Of a DNA stretch of 64,000 nucleotides, positions 38,003 to 49,524 are shown one piece after another. Under the pieces are notes generated by a model, which saw only the letters and a list, made by a program, of their open reading frames with translations, made no database searches and was not told the DNA's origin. The stretch covers positions 12,827,151-12,891,150 of the forward strand of contig NC_003071.7 in assembly GCF_000001735.4 (NCBI RefSeq). The letters are read 5' to 3'. Made by a program: the position numbers and the translations under genes. Origin of the DNA: Arabidopsis thaliana. Lineage: Eukaryota; Streptophyta; Magnoliopsida; Brassicales; Brassicaceae. Within the stretch, counting starts at the first letter, position 1. Every line of letters starts with the position of its first letter.

Positions 38003-38556
38003 CACGTATATAAATACTAAAATAGAATTATGGTAGACATGTATATATTTGAGAAACTACAAAATATGTGAACCAATTCCATGATAGTCTAAACTTAACA
38101 AAAATTATCAAAAACAAAAACGGTATAGTGATTGTCAAATCGTCATATTGGTTAAGACTATACGTATGTGTTTTAGTACTGGCTATTGTAGAAGTGTTAA
38201 ATATACTTTGATTAATATGTGTTTTAGTTACGTATTTACCCGTTTATTGGAAACCAAAAACAAGATATGTGAGTTGTGCTATGTAAGATTGATAAAAAAA
38301 AAAAAAATTAAAGATTGATAAATATACACAAGACTTCTTTGAATTTAATTTTTAAAAAAACTCAATTCTTTTTTTTGGTAGGGAAAAAAAAAACAAAAGA
38401 ATAAAATTCTTTTAACATGTATATTTTAAATAAAAGAATATTGTTTTTAAAAGAAATGGTTAGTTTCTATTTGCTCTAACCAGAAATGGAATTTTCTTTT
38501 GTTGGAAAATGAATAACATCAGCAGAATATTGTGGATTTTACTCAAATTATATAAT
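34713..38556. other. Gene-poor AT-rich spacer, left part
   Basis: Immediately upstream of FLX there is a 5' leader, a poly-A run (about 34857-34877) and several AGCCCA motifs (34885-34950). Beyond that the DNA is AT-rich with no supported gene. It holds a 19 bp direct repeat flanking an A tract (35002-35058), a (TA)n microsatellite of about 40 bp (37960-37999) and a 12 bp direct repeat around an A tract (38285-38321). The long distance to LBD12 suggests that some of it is LBD12 regulatory DNA, but I cannot point to elements. Confidence 0.55.
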
Positions 38557-38694
38557 TCAGCTTATTGGCCTTGCTAATGCTACTTCCGGGTGGGCATCCA
38601 AGACAAGATTGAATTCATTGTCAAACCGTTCCAGCCAGGCATCCGTGCAGGTGTCACAGGTTCCTCCTGAAAGGCTGCTCTCTCCTCTTTCTCA
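38557..38694 (-). other. Isolated coding-like island, possible orphan exon
   Basis: On the minus strand this GC-richer patch reads ERGESSLSGGTCDTC followed by TDAWLERFDNEFNLVLDAHP and EVALARPIS, then a TGA at 38557-38559. A tttcag acceptor-like site lies at about 38667-38672. The amino-acid composition looks like real protein and is unlike flanking AT-rich translations. No upstream exon is evident. It may be a gene fragment, a small unannotated gene or chance. I do not recognise it. Confidence 0.3.
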
Positions 38695-39258
38695 AGCTTC
38701 ATAGCATATTGTTTTTCATGTATACGTGATACGTCGGATAATAAAAATATAAGTGAACAGATATATTCACAATGATCTTAAAGAGCATTTAATCACAAGG
38801 TTAATATATATGCCGTTTGAAAACAGCAGTATTAAAATTGTAAGATATGATCAACAGTCTAATTTCATATCTCTCATGACAAATATCTTAATGCTTTTGG
38901 TACGTAGATAGACAGAAGAAGTCATATGAAGGCTTGGCTAGAAAAATCAAAGCAACAGTACACAAATACTTGTTCTGTTTGGATTCAAAAAGGTTAGGTC
39001 TTTGAATACTGTGTAAAGAAACTACATCTACAACTTTTTGGACGTTAATTAGGTTATTAGGTTGTTCAAAACGATGTTCAACGTCTGTCTTGTTGTGCGA
39101 ATTTTTATGGATTAATTATTAGTCCATCATCTCCCATAATATTTATCACACCACTAAACTTCACATCCATATTATTAACTATGTCATTTAAGTCCTTTGT
39201 ATGTTTAACGAAATCCAAAGTTGTAGTTCACTCATACCTTTCACAATATTTATGATCC

Positions 39259-39297
<39 letters not shown>

Positions 39298-41446
39298 TCA
39301 AACAATATTTATGATCCACTAAACTCTAAATCTTTATTGATAAATCTAACAATGGTTAACCGAATGATAAAGACTTCCGTGTATTTATGTGAGACAATTA
39401 ATCTTGTTTTCAAGCCAATGGTAAAAGCAAGACCACTTTTTGACTGCTATCGTGCAACAAAACCTATGTTTTACTAGAAATGTGTGAAACCACACTCATT
39501 CGTTAATGCTAAATAAACATTAAATTTATTTTGTGGTGCCAAGAAAAAACAATTAGTCTGATACTTAATTAAAATAAACAATTGAGGCGTTTACCATGGT
39601 TTTGTCTTACTTTGGTTTTAGTTAAATAAGACAAGTTTTATCACCAAAGATGGAGTTTATGAATTTTCTTAGTCTGGCTCTACGTAATCCGATAAAAACA
39701 AATGTTGCTTTTCACGCATCGAATTCGCTGACCTAAGATGCTTCGCAGAGATTCTGTCCAGATTTTTGTATATTCTTTAAATAGGGGGAGTCGGGGAGAA
39801 AATAATGATAATTATCCCAAGTTCTTAATTCAGTCCCTTGTTTAATCAGTGTCTTCCCATGAAAACTCGGGCCTCCCCAACATTATTATTCTCATAATCA
39901 CTTTACAAAAGTTTAAAATAGTGAATGTGGATTAATTAATAGTATAAAGAGGAAGTGTGTGTGGAGGAGAGATTGGTTGAAGTTTTGATGTGAATGTCTT
40001 TCAAGGCAACAAACATTCACGTTGGAGGCCATTTCCAAAGGAGTCTTGGTCCTAATTAGGGTTTCACGTCATTCTCACTTCTATAGTGTATTATCCTAAC
40101 ATTACCCACTCTCTCTCTTTTTTTTTTTTTTTTTCATTCTTATTTTTAATTACCTAACCAACTTTGGTTTTTCGTTTTTTCATTTTGTGTTAGAATAAAG
40201 TCAAATATAGGGCGCTAGATGTTTTTCAACATGTATAATAATATAAACGGATGATATATTTTTAATTGTTTAGGGTGTAGAAAATGTGACAATTATTAGT
40301 TTTATATTACACAAATATATGGTTTCAAATCTATATATATATATATATATATATAATTCTAGACATCCATTAAAATACATATGTTAGGATTAGATTCATA
40401 TATCTTATAATAATTTTATTTTGTGTTGGCTTTTTCTCTTTTTGTTGTAAAATCTCTTTTTGTTTTCTCTGTTGAACGCTTCTTTCATTTTAGATCGACT
40501 ATATTGTTTTGTTGATTATTTTTTTAATTATAAATCGTTAGCCCAAAATTGTGTTAACGTGTTTTTGTTCTTCTATTATATCTATAAATAAGTTGTATGA
40601 AAGCATGGAACGAAACTTTTTGTTGGTTTTCTCACTTCCTTAAGTAAGCGATTCTCAAACTTCTGAGATCATCAAATGAGTTCTTTTGTAACTTCTAAAC
40701 ATACTCGATCATCATGAACTGTATAACCATGCATGTGTAGATCTTCCTCTTCTTCAAAAGTTTCTAATTACACAACCTAATAAATATCTTTCCTTGTAAC
40801 CACCAATCTCACTTTCCTCGACTTTTGTAATTTAAAAAAGAGAGAAGATTAAGACATCGAGAGACTCGAATAAATAAAAAAAAGAGAGGTTAGTAATGGT
40901 ACGACTGTCGTGTGTATGTGTTAAAGAAATAAGAGAAGAGTCAAAAGGACAACGTGGGGAAACTTCTCAATATGCATCGGACGCCAACCTATCACGCGCC
41001 TTTGCGGTGCTCACTTCTACATCTTCTTCTTCTCCTAACTTACTATATTGCCCTCAACATTCTCATGGTCAAAACGTCATTACCAACGTCTTTTTTAGCC
41101 GTTAATATGTACATATCCCGTCCTAAGAATCCAAATTAAGGATCCATATACACTGTACTTTTGAACTATTTAAATTGCATAAGATTCAAACAAGACTTAA
41201 CTTAAAATGACATCTATTTTGAAGATTTTTTTTTCTAAAATGATAATTATTTTATAACGAAAAGAATACAACTTTGTGGTGAGAAGAACAAGAAAAACTA
41301 AGAATAGGTGTTTTCATATTTAGGTTAAATAATAAAACATTTAAAGTTAAGACATTAATTATAACACACAAAAAATTAAAGTTGGAATTAAATGAACACA
41401 TGTGAACACCAACCTCGCTCTCTCTAGAAAGCCTTCAAAACCCTAT
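38695..41446. other. Gene-poor AT-rich spacer, right part (LBD12 upstream)
   Basis: No supported gene. It includes the poly-T feature above, a T-rich tract at about 40117-40134 and a short (TA)n run at 40332-40355. A frame at 40896-41105 (MVRLSCVCVKEIREESKGQR) has no splice or family support. Confidence 0.5.
39261..39296. repeat. 36 nt poly-T tract flanked by 19 bp direct repeats
   Basis: A run of 36 T is bracketed by acaatatttatgatccact at 39243-39261 and again at 39302-39320. The only other inserted bases are gtca(a). The structure is discussed in findings. Confidence 0.85.
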
Positions 41447-41454
41447 TATAAATA
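41447..41454 (+). promoter_or_regulatory. TATA box for LBD12
   Basis: TATAAATA lies 143 bp upstream of the ATG, followed by a pyrimidine-rich leader (TTTCTTTCTTCTTTCTCTG), a normal plant core promoter layout. Confidence 0.6.
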
Positions 41455-41589
41455 CACACCTCTCAAACTCTCTCCCTTTAACTCTAAGTTTTTCTTTCTT
41501 CTTTCTCTGCTCTCAAAGCTCAAGAGAACTCTATCCTTATTAACTTACAAGGATAACTAAAACCGGTGTAATCACGATCATAGTAGAAG

Positions 41590-42534
41590 ATGGGCGGTCC
41601 CGGATCATCACCATGTGCTTCGTGTAAGCTTCTTCGACGACGATGTGCAAAAGATTGCATCTTCGCACCTTATTTTCCTCCTGACGATCCTCACAAATTC
41701 GCCATTGTTCATAAGGTCTTTGGTGCCAGCAACGTCAGCAAAATGTTGCAGGTTCCATCTCCTTCTCATTTCCCCATAACTATATGCTATATATTGGTTT
41801 TTCTTCCATGATATTTTGGTCCGTTGAAATCCCTTCCATATGCTTTCTATTTTTATCCATATCTCTCTTCCAAAACATTCAGTGTGTGTTTGGTCAAGTA
41901 TCAAACTTCTTTAAACATTTGTATAGTATACATACACATTAAAAATAAACATATTTCACTCCAACAACCCTTATTCACTTTCATATTATTTATTCTTAAT
42001 TAGTTGATTAGTTATGCTTGATAAACTACTATATGGACATATATGAATCAGAAATTGTGCTACAAAATATGTTCTATATAGAAAATGTTTACATGATTAT
42101 TTAAATTGTCACAGGAGCTACCAGTTCATCAAAGAGCTGACGCGGTGAATAGTCTGGTTTTTGAAGCAAACGCAAGAGTAAGAGATCCGGTCTACGGCTG
42201 CGTAGGAGCAATCTCCTACTTACAAAACCAAGTCTCGCAGCTTCAGATGCAACTAGCAGTGGCTCAAGCCGAGATTCTTTGCATTCAGATGCAAAATGAG
42301 CCAACCTTACAGTCTCATCATCAAGTACTTGAACTAGACCAAGACCACAAAGCTCTCTTACTAAACAACAACAACATCAATAACTGCAACACCAACAACA
42401 ACAATAACAACTTTGGTTATGCCATGTCTTCTGGACAGTTCAACTCTAACTTTGCCTCACCAAGCAGCATAATGCAAATGCAGATGCAAATGCAAATGCA
42501 AGACCCTCTTAAGCAAGAATCTCTTTGGACTTAA
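41590..42534 (+). CDS. LBD12: LOB-domain transcription factor (LBD12/ASL5)
   Basis: This is a plant-specific DNA-binding LBD (AS2-like) protein of 193 aa encoded by two exons, 41590-41751 and 42115-42534. The C-block [15 protein letters not shown] (C-x2-C-x6-C-x3-C) is at residues 8-22. The GAS block follows ([13 protein letters not shown] then [16 protein letters not shown]-like text, read here as [20 protein letters not shown]). The leucine-zipper-like [19 protein letters not shown] has the L-x6-L-x3-L-x6-I/L spacing, marking class I. The intron position inside the LOB domain, after MLQ, is typical. The C-terminal tail is Asn-rich, with a coding hexamer repeat giving [10 protein letters not shown] (42472-42501). 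LBD proteins act in organ-boundary and lateral-organ development. LBD12/ASL5 is the recognised name at this locus. Confidence 0.94.
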
Positions 42535-44883
42535 TGTAATAATAATAATAATAATTAATGTTCGACAAGTTTGCTACTTGGTTATGTTGAAAAAGAGAAT
42601 ATGGGAACAGGTTTCGTGTAAGGAAAGTAGTATAAGTCAAAGCTTAAATGCATGCATGTGATGGTGATGAGATGTAGTTATGCTTTAGTACTGGAGATCT
42701 GTTTTTTTTTTTTCTTTTTCTCTCTTTAATTTGGTTTCTCACTTCCATTTTTCTTTTACCATCGTTTGAACAGTGAAAATTAGATCTAATTCAATCCAAT
42801 TTTTTTGTAATATGAAGTCGCCAAGACATTGCTCTCTAACCACTACACACTTTTTCTCAAACAAACCGACACAACTTTGCCGCGTTCAAATTAAGAGACA
42901 TTTAGATTGTCTTATGGAATAGCTAAAAGACTAGCTAAACTCAAAATCTCAGATATACAAAAAAATTTATTAAACTTATTTAAAGTAGTCTTAGAAAACA
43001 TGCAAAAGCAATTTTTCTTTTTATGGAATCAATTATTTTACTATAGACTAAAAAAGTAGATTGTATTTCTACATGCGATAAACTGAAATTAAATCGAATA
43101 GAAAAATAAACCTCAAGTTGCAAACTACATTTTATTCAAAAAGAAAATCTACATGATTCAACCTTTACAATTTGACTCACAATAGATTTATTCGACCGAC
43201 CTGATTTGATTAATCATAAGCTACACGTTAGAACACAAAGTCGCCTCTACTGTTGCTTTTGTACTAATCCTTAAAAAAATCATATAGATTTAATTCACCA
43301 AAATTAAGTTAGGAAAGAAGAGGTGGTGGTGTTGAATTTGATTATGTTATCTATTGATAGTATTCATGTGATCAGTAGACGAAAAATTTTCAAAATATTG
43401 CCTGTCGACATGGGAAGAATCGAATGACTAAAAAAATAATCGATCATGTTCTTTAATTTCAAATTTAATTATATATCTATATAAATACCCTTAACTTGTT
43501 TTTGACGATCCTACCAAGCCAGAGAACTTATAACTGTCATATTCATACCATATGCTATATAATTAGTGGGATATAATACTCTATCTTTAACTTTACGCGT
43601 AACAACTTTTTAATTAGGATTTAGGAATAAGAACCTTTCTTTTGTTTGTTAAAAAATTCTTTCTCTTTCTCTCTCAATTTTTTCACTATATAAATTATTA
43701 AGTTAGACGCATGTATATGTCTTTTTACTAACACGTAGACCGGTAGACGTCCATGTGCTCCATGCACGTGTGTAAATACATCTTTTTTTGCCATGTGTGA
43801 ACTAATTTTTTTAATTTGCCAAGCCAAAGTTATAATTAATTAAATAGCAGAAAGAGTCTTAAGAGAAATAATATGATTATAATGGCAGAAGAAAAGTTAA
43901 GATTTACAGATACATCCAATAGTGTATAGCCGCTTAATTAATTTATCCACACCTCAACGAAAATTTCCGTTGGTGCGCTAACGAATTCAGGCTGTGAAGT
44001 TAAAAGAAAATAAACAAAATTATAGCTTCACATAAGCGATCGATCTTCAAACTCTACACATGACAGAAGCAAATAACTAAATTAAATAGCGTAAATTTTG
44101 TAATAATACTAGAAAACCTAAAAACCAAATGTAAAAAACCTTATGGGAAAAAATGTGATAAAGCACCTAAACCATAGAATAACTTAAAATTTCAATTTCC
44201 CAATCAAGGTATGATATAAAAACCATGGAAAACAAATTCTCAGCCATATTTCTATCTGACCGAGTCTTTTTCAAAATAATATATAGACGGTAGAGTCTTA
44301 TATAGTAAAAACATTTTTTTAAAACTAATTTATCTTCTCATATGAAAATGAATGCAAATAAAAATGACCATATATGCTGTAATGATATTCAAGGAAGAGA
44401 TATCACAACAAGGTCGAAGAAATATACAATATCTGAAAGTCGACTATATGGTCCACTTTCCAAATTAGAGATGGAAAGAAGAAACGATTATGCAGCAAAC
44501 CCATTGATCGGACGAAGAAAGAATAAATATGGAGGCCCATTACTATAGTATTTGGCCTTGAAATATTTTGGTCCGAGAAATAATAAATAAACAGTTATGG
44601 CTTTTCGGATTTGGTTGCTTTCAATTTTCTCAAATGTTTGGACAAGTGTTATTACACTCACCTAAAACAGGATCATTCCAATTTCTTGGGCTCAGAGTCT
44701 GTACTTTCTTCTTCTTTAAACCAAGGTCTTATAAGTATTCTCTAAACCAAGTCACTAAACAATAATTGGTCTTGGGTCTGGTTCAAACTTGGATCAATGT
44801 TGCCACATAGCCATTAGCCACACAAAACAAAAATTGTCTTGCCTTTATATGGAATGAAGAAAAATCGAATTTTGTAACCATTT
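42535..44883. other. Intergenic spacer between LBD12 and UGT87A2
   Basis: An (ATA)n stretch follows the LBD12 stop (42536-42556), then AT-rich DNA. Frames such as 43621-43827 and 44342-44548 have no supporting motif or splice structure. No mobile-element end recognised. Confidence 0.5.
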
Positions 44884-44942
44884 TTGACTTTAAAGTCACA
44901 CTCGCCGTATACGGCACACCAAATGACCAAAAACATTTGACC
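44884..44942. promoter_or_regulatory. Two perfect palindromes and W-boxes upstream of UGT87A2
   Basis: TGACTTTAAAGTCA (44885-44898, containing TTGAC W-box cores in both orientations) and GCCGTATACGGC (44904-44915) are perfect palindromes 5 bp apart. TTGACC follows at 44937-44942. All lie 110-165 bp before the ATG. WRKY factors bind TTGAC(C/T). Function is inferred. Confidence 0.4.
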
Positions 44943-45049
44943 ACCAACTTTGCTTTAATGTTAAAACTTTTTTTTTGCATCCCACTACTCTCTTCTTCAC
45001 CTCCTCAAGTCACAGTGACCAAAATCACACACTTCACAAGAAACAACCT

Positions 45050-46541
45050 ATGGATCCAAATGAATCTCCACCAAACCAATTTCGCCACGTGGTGGCCATG
45101 CCTTATCCAGGTCGAGGACACATCAACCCTATGATGAACCTCTGCAAACGCCTTGTCCGTCGATACCCTAACCTTCACGTCACCTTCGTCGTCACAGAAG
45201 AATGGCTCGGGTTTATTGGACCCGACCCGAAACCCGACCGGATCCATTTCTCCACTCTCCCTAATCTCATCCCTTCCGAGCTTGTCAGGGCCAAAGACTT
45301 CATAGGCTTCATTGATGCCGTCTACACAAGATTGGAAGAACCATTCGAGAAGCTTCTTGACAGCCTCAATTCACCACCTCCGAGTGTAATATTCGCCGAC
45401 ACTTACGTCATTTGGGCTGTGCGAGTCGGCAGAAAAAGGAATATTCCGGTGGTTTCTCTCTGGACCATGTCAGCCACGATTCTCTCCTTCTTCCTCCACT
45501 CTGATCTACTCATAAGTCATGGCCATGCTCTGTTCGAACCATCAGGTAAAGCATCAGTGAATTAGTTTTGATTCTTGAAACTTGGTATATATTGATTCTT
45601 GTTGAAACTTAATTAGTATTGATTCTTGAAAAGTTAGTATTGATTCTTGGTTTGTTTTGGAATCTAAAGAAGAAGAGGTTGTTGATTACGTCCCCGGTTT
45701 ATCTCCGACGAAACTCCGAGATTTGCCGCCGATATTTGACGGTTACAGCGACCGAGTCTTCAAGACAGCTAAGTTGTGTTTCGATGAACTACCAGGAGCT
45801 AGGTCTTTACTCTTCACCACCGCCTATGAGCTTGAACACAAAGCTATTGACGCTTTCACCTCCAAGCTCGATATCCCGGTCTACGCTATTGGTCCTTTAA
45901 TACCTTTTGAAGAACTTTCTGTTCAAAATGATAACAAGGAACCTAATTACATCCAGTGGCTTGAGGAACAACCGGAAGGCTCTGTTCTTTACATATCTCA
46001 GGGAAGTTTTCTTTCGGTCTCGGAAGCTCAGATGGAGGAAATAGTGAAAGGACTGAGAGAAAGTGGAGTCCGGTTTCTTTGGGTGGCTCGTGGGGGCGAG
46101 TTAAAGCTTAAGGAGGCTCTTGAAGGTAGCTTAGGTGTAGTGGTGAGCTGGTGTGATCAGCTTCGGGTGCTGTGTCACAAAGCTGTAGGCGGGTTTTGGA
46201 CTCATTGCGGGTTTAACTCGACATTGGAAGGGATATATTCAGGAGTACCAATGCTAGCGTTTCCGTTGTTTTGGGATCAGATTCTGAACGCTAAGATGAT
46301 TGTTGAGGACTGGAGAGTCGGAATGAGGATCGAGAGGACGAAAAAGAATGAGTTGTTGATAGGGAGAGAGGAGATCAAGGAAGTAGTGAAGAGGTTTATG
46401 GATAGAGAGAGTGAAGAAGGGAAAGAGATGAGAAGAAGGGCTTGTGACCTTAGTGAAATCAGTCGAGGAGCTGTTGCGAAAAGCGGTTCGTCTAATGTAA
46501 ACATCGATGAGTTCGTTCGGCATATTACCAATACAAATTAA
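45050..46541 (+). CDS. UGT87A2: UDP-glycosyltransferase 87A2
   Basis: This is a family 1 glycosyltransferase (GT-B fold) transferring a sugar from UDP-sugar to small molecules in the cytosol, 455 aa. Exons are 45050-45545 and 45670-46541, with one phase-1 intron. The catalytic histidine is in AMPYPGRGHINPM (His24). The PSPG donor-binding box begins WCDQLRVLCHKAVGGFWTHC at residue 326 and ends FPLFWDQ. The box has WC-DQ where many UGTs have WAPQ, a variation also present in the neighbour. It is a tandem duplicate of the next gene. UGT87A2 has been reported to affect flowering time and abiotic stress. The natural acceptor is not evident from sequence. The short intron carries four copies of ttgattcttg. 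Confidence 0.96.
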
Positions 46542-47507
46542 GGCTCAAAGAGGTTTTATTGTTTCAATACAATGTAAGGCTCAATGGCATGCTCACTAAA
46601 TCATATGTATCTTTTGAATGACTAAAAAGTAAAAACCACCACCAAATTATAGCTAAATCAATTTCTTACCATATGTCAAAAATTTATAGAAATTCTAATG
46701 GTGGGAAAGCTCCCCGCTTATGCATTATGCATCATCATTTTGCTTGCTTATAATCTAAAATGATGCTTTCTCATTAATCAAACCCCAAGACGTCACAAAA
46801 TACCCAAAACACATCAAAAATACAAGGAAAAGAAAAAGAGAACAAAATTGAAGCAAAACTTAAAACGGGATTTATTATGAGGCCTATCTCTACAATTCAC
46901 GAAATGATCATACATCTTATTTTTTTGGTAGGTGAGAATAGACAATTGTCTCTCGCAATTTATTAAACTGCAACTAAAAAGAATATTACAACCGAACATG
47001 ACCTGAGAACTCTGCCTCTAACATAATCGAGTGGACTACATTAGGAGAAGAGTCCAATGAATGAAATTAAACCTAACAGCACTGAAGAAAACACATTGTT
47101 ATCAAAAAATTTACAACTATGTAGATTTTTTTTGTCAACTAGATTGTTATTCTGTTAGTTATAAACAGAATGATAACAATCTCCCTAATTTGTCTTAATT
47201 AAAAAAAAAAAAAAAATTAGCCATGTGTTGTTTTCTTAAACAGTCTGTTTCTTGGGATTAGGTTTTGTTTCTTTAAAAAGCACACCGGTCACTTGAGTGT
47301 CTAAAAACGTTATAAAAAACAACAAATGTGATAATCAGCAAAAACAGCTTGAAAGAGAAGTAGACACAATCATTAACATTATGGGTAATGGCCTAAACAA
47401 TTGGACCACGTTTGTTGTAAAAGCTATCCTCTGCACTCTGCAGCTTTCTCAGTCCTCACTTCTCTCACCCACAAAGTCACAGTAACCAGAAACACGTTCC
47501 ACATCCT
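46542..47507. other. Spacer between the UGT87 genes
   Basis: AT-rich 3' and 5' flanks of the tandem pair, with a poly-A run near 47202-47216 and CCACAAAGTCACAGTAACC just before the UGT87A1 start. That resembles the corresponding leader of UGT87A2 (CAAGTCACAGTGACC), so the duplication includes part of the 5' UTR. Confidence 0.55.
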
Positions 47508-48972
47508 ATGAATCCAATCAAACCTCAGCCACTCGGAGTCCGCCACGTGGTGGCCATGCCTTGGCCAGGAAGAGGCCACATCAACCCAATGTTAAACCTC
47601 TGCAAAAGCCTCGTCCGGCGAGACCCAAACCTCACCGTCACATTCGTCGTCACCGAAGAATGGCTCGGGTTCATCGGGTCCGACCCGAAACCTAACCGGA
47701 TCCATTTCGCCACTCTCCCCAACATCATTCCCTCCGAGCTCGTCCGAGCCAACGACTTCATCGCCTTCATCGACGCCGTCCTCACCAGATTAGAAGAGCC
47801 GTTCGAACAGCTACTTGACCGTCTAAACTCTCCTCCCACCGCAATCATCGCCGATACTTACATCATTTGGGCAGTACGTGTAGGCACAAAAAGGAATATT
47901 CCGGTGGCTTCTTTCTGGACTACGTCAGCCACGATTCTCTCCCTCTTCATTAACTCCGATCTTCTCGCAAGTCACGGCCATTTTCCGATCGAACCATCAG
48001 GTAGTTACAAAGTTCCCATTTTTACTGATCAAAACCGTAAAGTTCAATACTTTCATCCATAATTAGTGATTTCTGAATCCGGGTTTGTTTCCAGAATCAA
48101 AACTAGACGAGATTGTTGATTACATCCCCGGTTTATCTCCGACAAGACTCAGTGACTTACAGATCTTACACGGCTATAGTCATCAAGTCTTCAATATATT
48201 CAAAAAGTCTTTCGGTGAGCTTTATAAAGCTAAGTATCTTCTCTTCCCTTCTGCTTATGAGCTCGAACCAAAAGCCATTGACTTTTTCACTTCCAAGTTT
48301 GATTTCCCGGTTTACTCCACTGGTCCGTTAATACCCTTGGAAGAACTATCCGTTGGAAATGAGAATAGAGAACTTGATTACTTTAAGTGGCTTGATGAGC
48401 AACCTGAAAGCTCTGTTCTTTACATATCTCAAGGGAGTTTTCTTTCAGTCTCCGAAGCTCAGATGGAGGAGATTGTTGTAGGAGTTAGAGAGGCTGGAGT
48501 TAAGTTCTTTTGGGTGGCTCGTGGGGGTGAGTTAAAGCTTAAGGAGGCTCTTGAAGGTAGCTTGGGTGTTGTGGTGAGCTGGTGTGATCAGCTACGTGTT
48601 TTGTGTCATGCGGCTATAGGCGGGTTTTGGACGCATTGCGGGTATAACTCGACATTGGAAGGGATATGTTCGGGAGTACCGTTGCTTACATTTCCTGTTT
48701 TTTGGGATCAGTTTCTGAATGCTAAGATGATTGTTGAGGAGTGGAGAGTTGGAATGGGGATCGAGAGGAAGAAGCAGATGGAGTTGTTGATAGTGAGTGA
48801 TGAGATCAAGGAATTGGTAAAAAGGTTTATGGATGGAGAGAGTGAAGAAGGGAAAGAGATGAGAAGAAGGACTTGTGATCTCAGTGAGATATGTCGTGGA
48901 GCGGTTGCGAAAGGTGGTTCTTCTGATGCTAACATCGATGCTTTCATTAAAGATATTACTAAGATCGTGTGA
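47508..48972 (+). CDS. UGT87A1: UDP-glycosyltransferase 87A1
   Basis: This tandem paralogue of UGT87A2 is 456 aa, with exons 47508-48000 and 48095-48972. The intron sits at the same phase-1 position (after EPS). The catalytic histidine is in AMPWPGRGHINPM (His24). The PSPG box starts WCDQLRVLCHAAIGGFWTHC and ends FPVFWDQ. Start MNPIKPQPLGVRHVV aligns with the neighbour's start. The two proteins are very similar throughout by eye, most strongly across YISQGSFLSVSEAQMEEIV and the PSPG region, while the middle (residues 170-260) has diverged more. It is probably cytosolic. The acceptor substrate is unknown. Both frames are intact, so there is no sign that either copy is dead. Confidence 0.95.
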
Positions 48973-49524
48973 GTTCTATTGTTGTTAATGATTCAAGTCT
49001 ATATTAGTATTTGTATAAGTTTGTTAAAGATTCAAACTTTGTAGAGATTTAAGATTGTTTGTAAAACTGTTATTTATAAGTTCATTTGTTAGACTCTTTG
49101 GTAGAGCTTAATCTCGTGTGTGCCTAATTTTTGTTTGACTTTGGAAATGAATTGTGAGGAGACAAATATAGAAAATAATTTATGAAATGAATTGATTTTG
49201 GTAAAGCTTACTGGCTGATTGGTTACACTATAGCTGTAGATTATTTGCTGTAGAATATTGGATGTAAGTGTAAGCTGTAGCTGTAGATTTGTAAAGATTT
49301 TATTCAGTTTGTTAGAGAAAATACTCCAATTCTGCATAAAATTCTAAAATCTGATCTTAATAGGAATGATTTTCACACATCTCATGTTTTATCTACCAAT
49401 ATTTTAACATATTTTGCAGTAAATTTAATATTTTACTTGATATCTAATGCTTTAGGACAATTTTTTTTTTACTTTATTTTTGATTTGAGTTCTTCGTTTT
49501 TAAGAATTATCGGTTTATAAATAA
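48973..49524. other. UGT87A1 3' flank
   Basis: Includes a short internal repetition of gctgtaga (49232-49286) but no gene. Ends at the Helitron boundary. Confidence 0.5.

Noticed and set aside
45619-45900. 93-codon frame overlapping UGT87A2 exon 2
   Set aside because: Out-of-frame shadow. The GT1 frame with catalytic and PSPG motifs is the real one.
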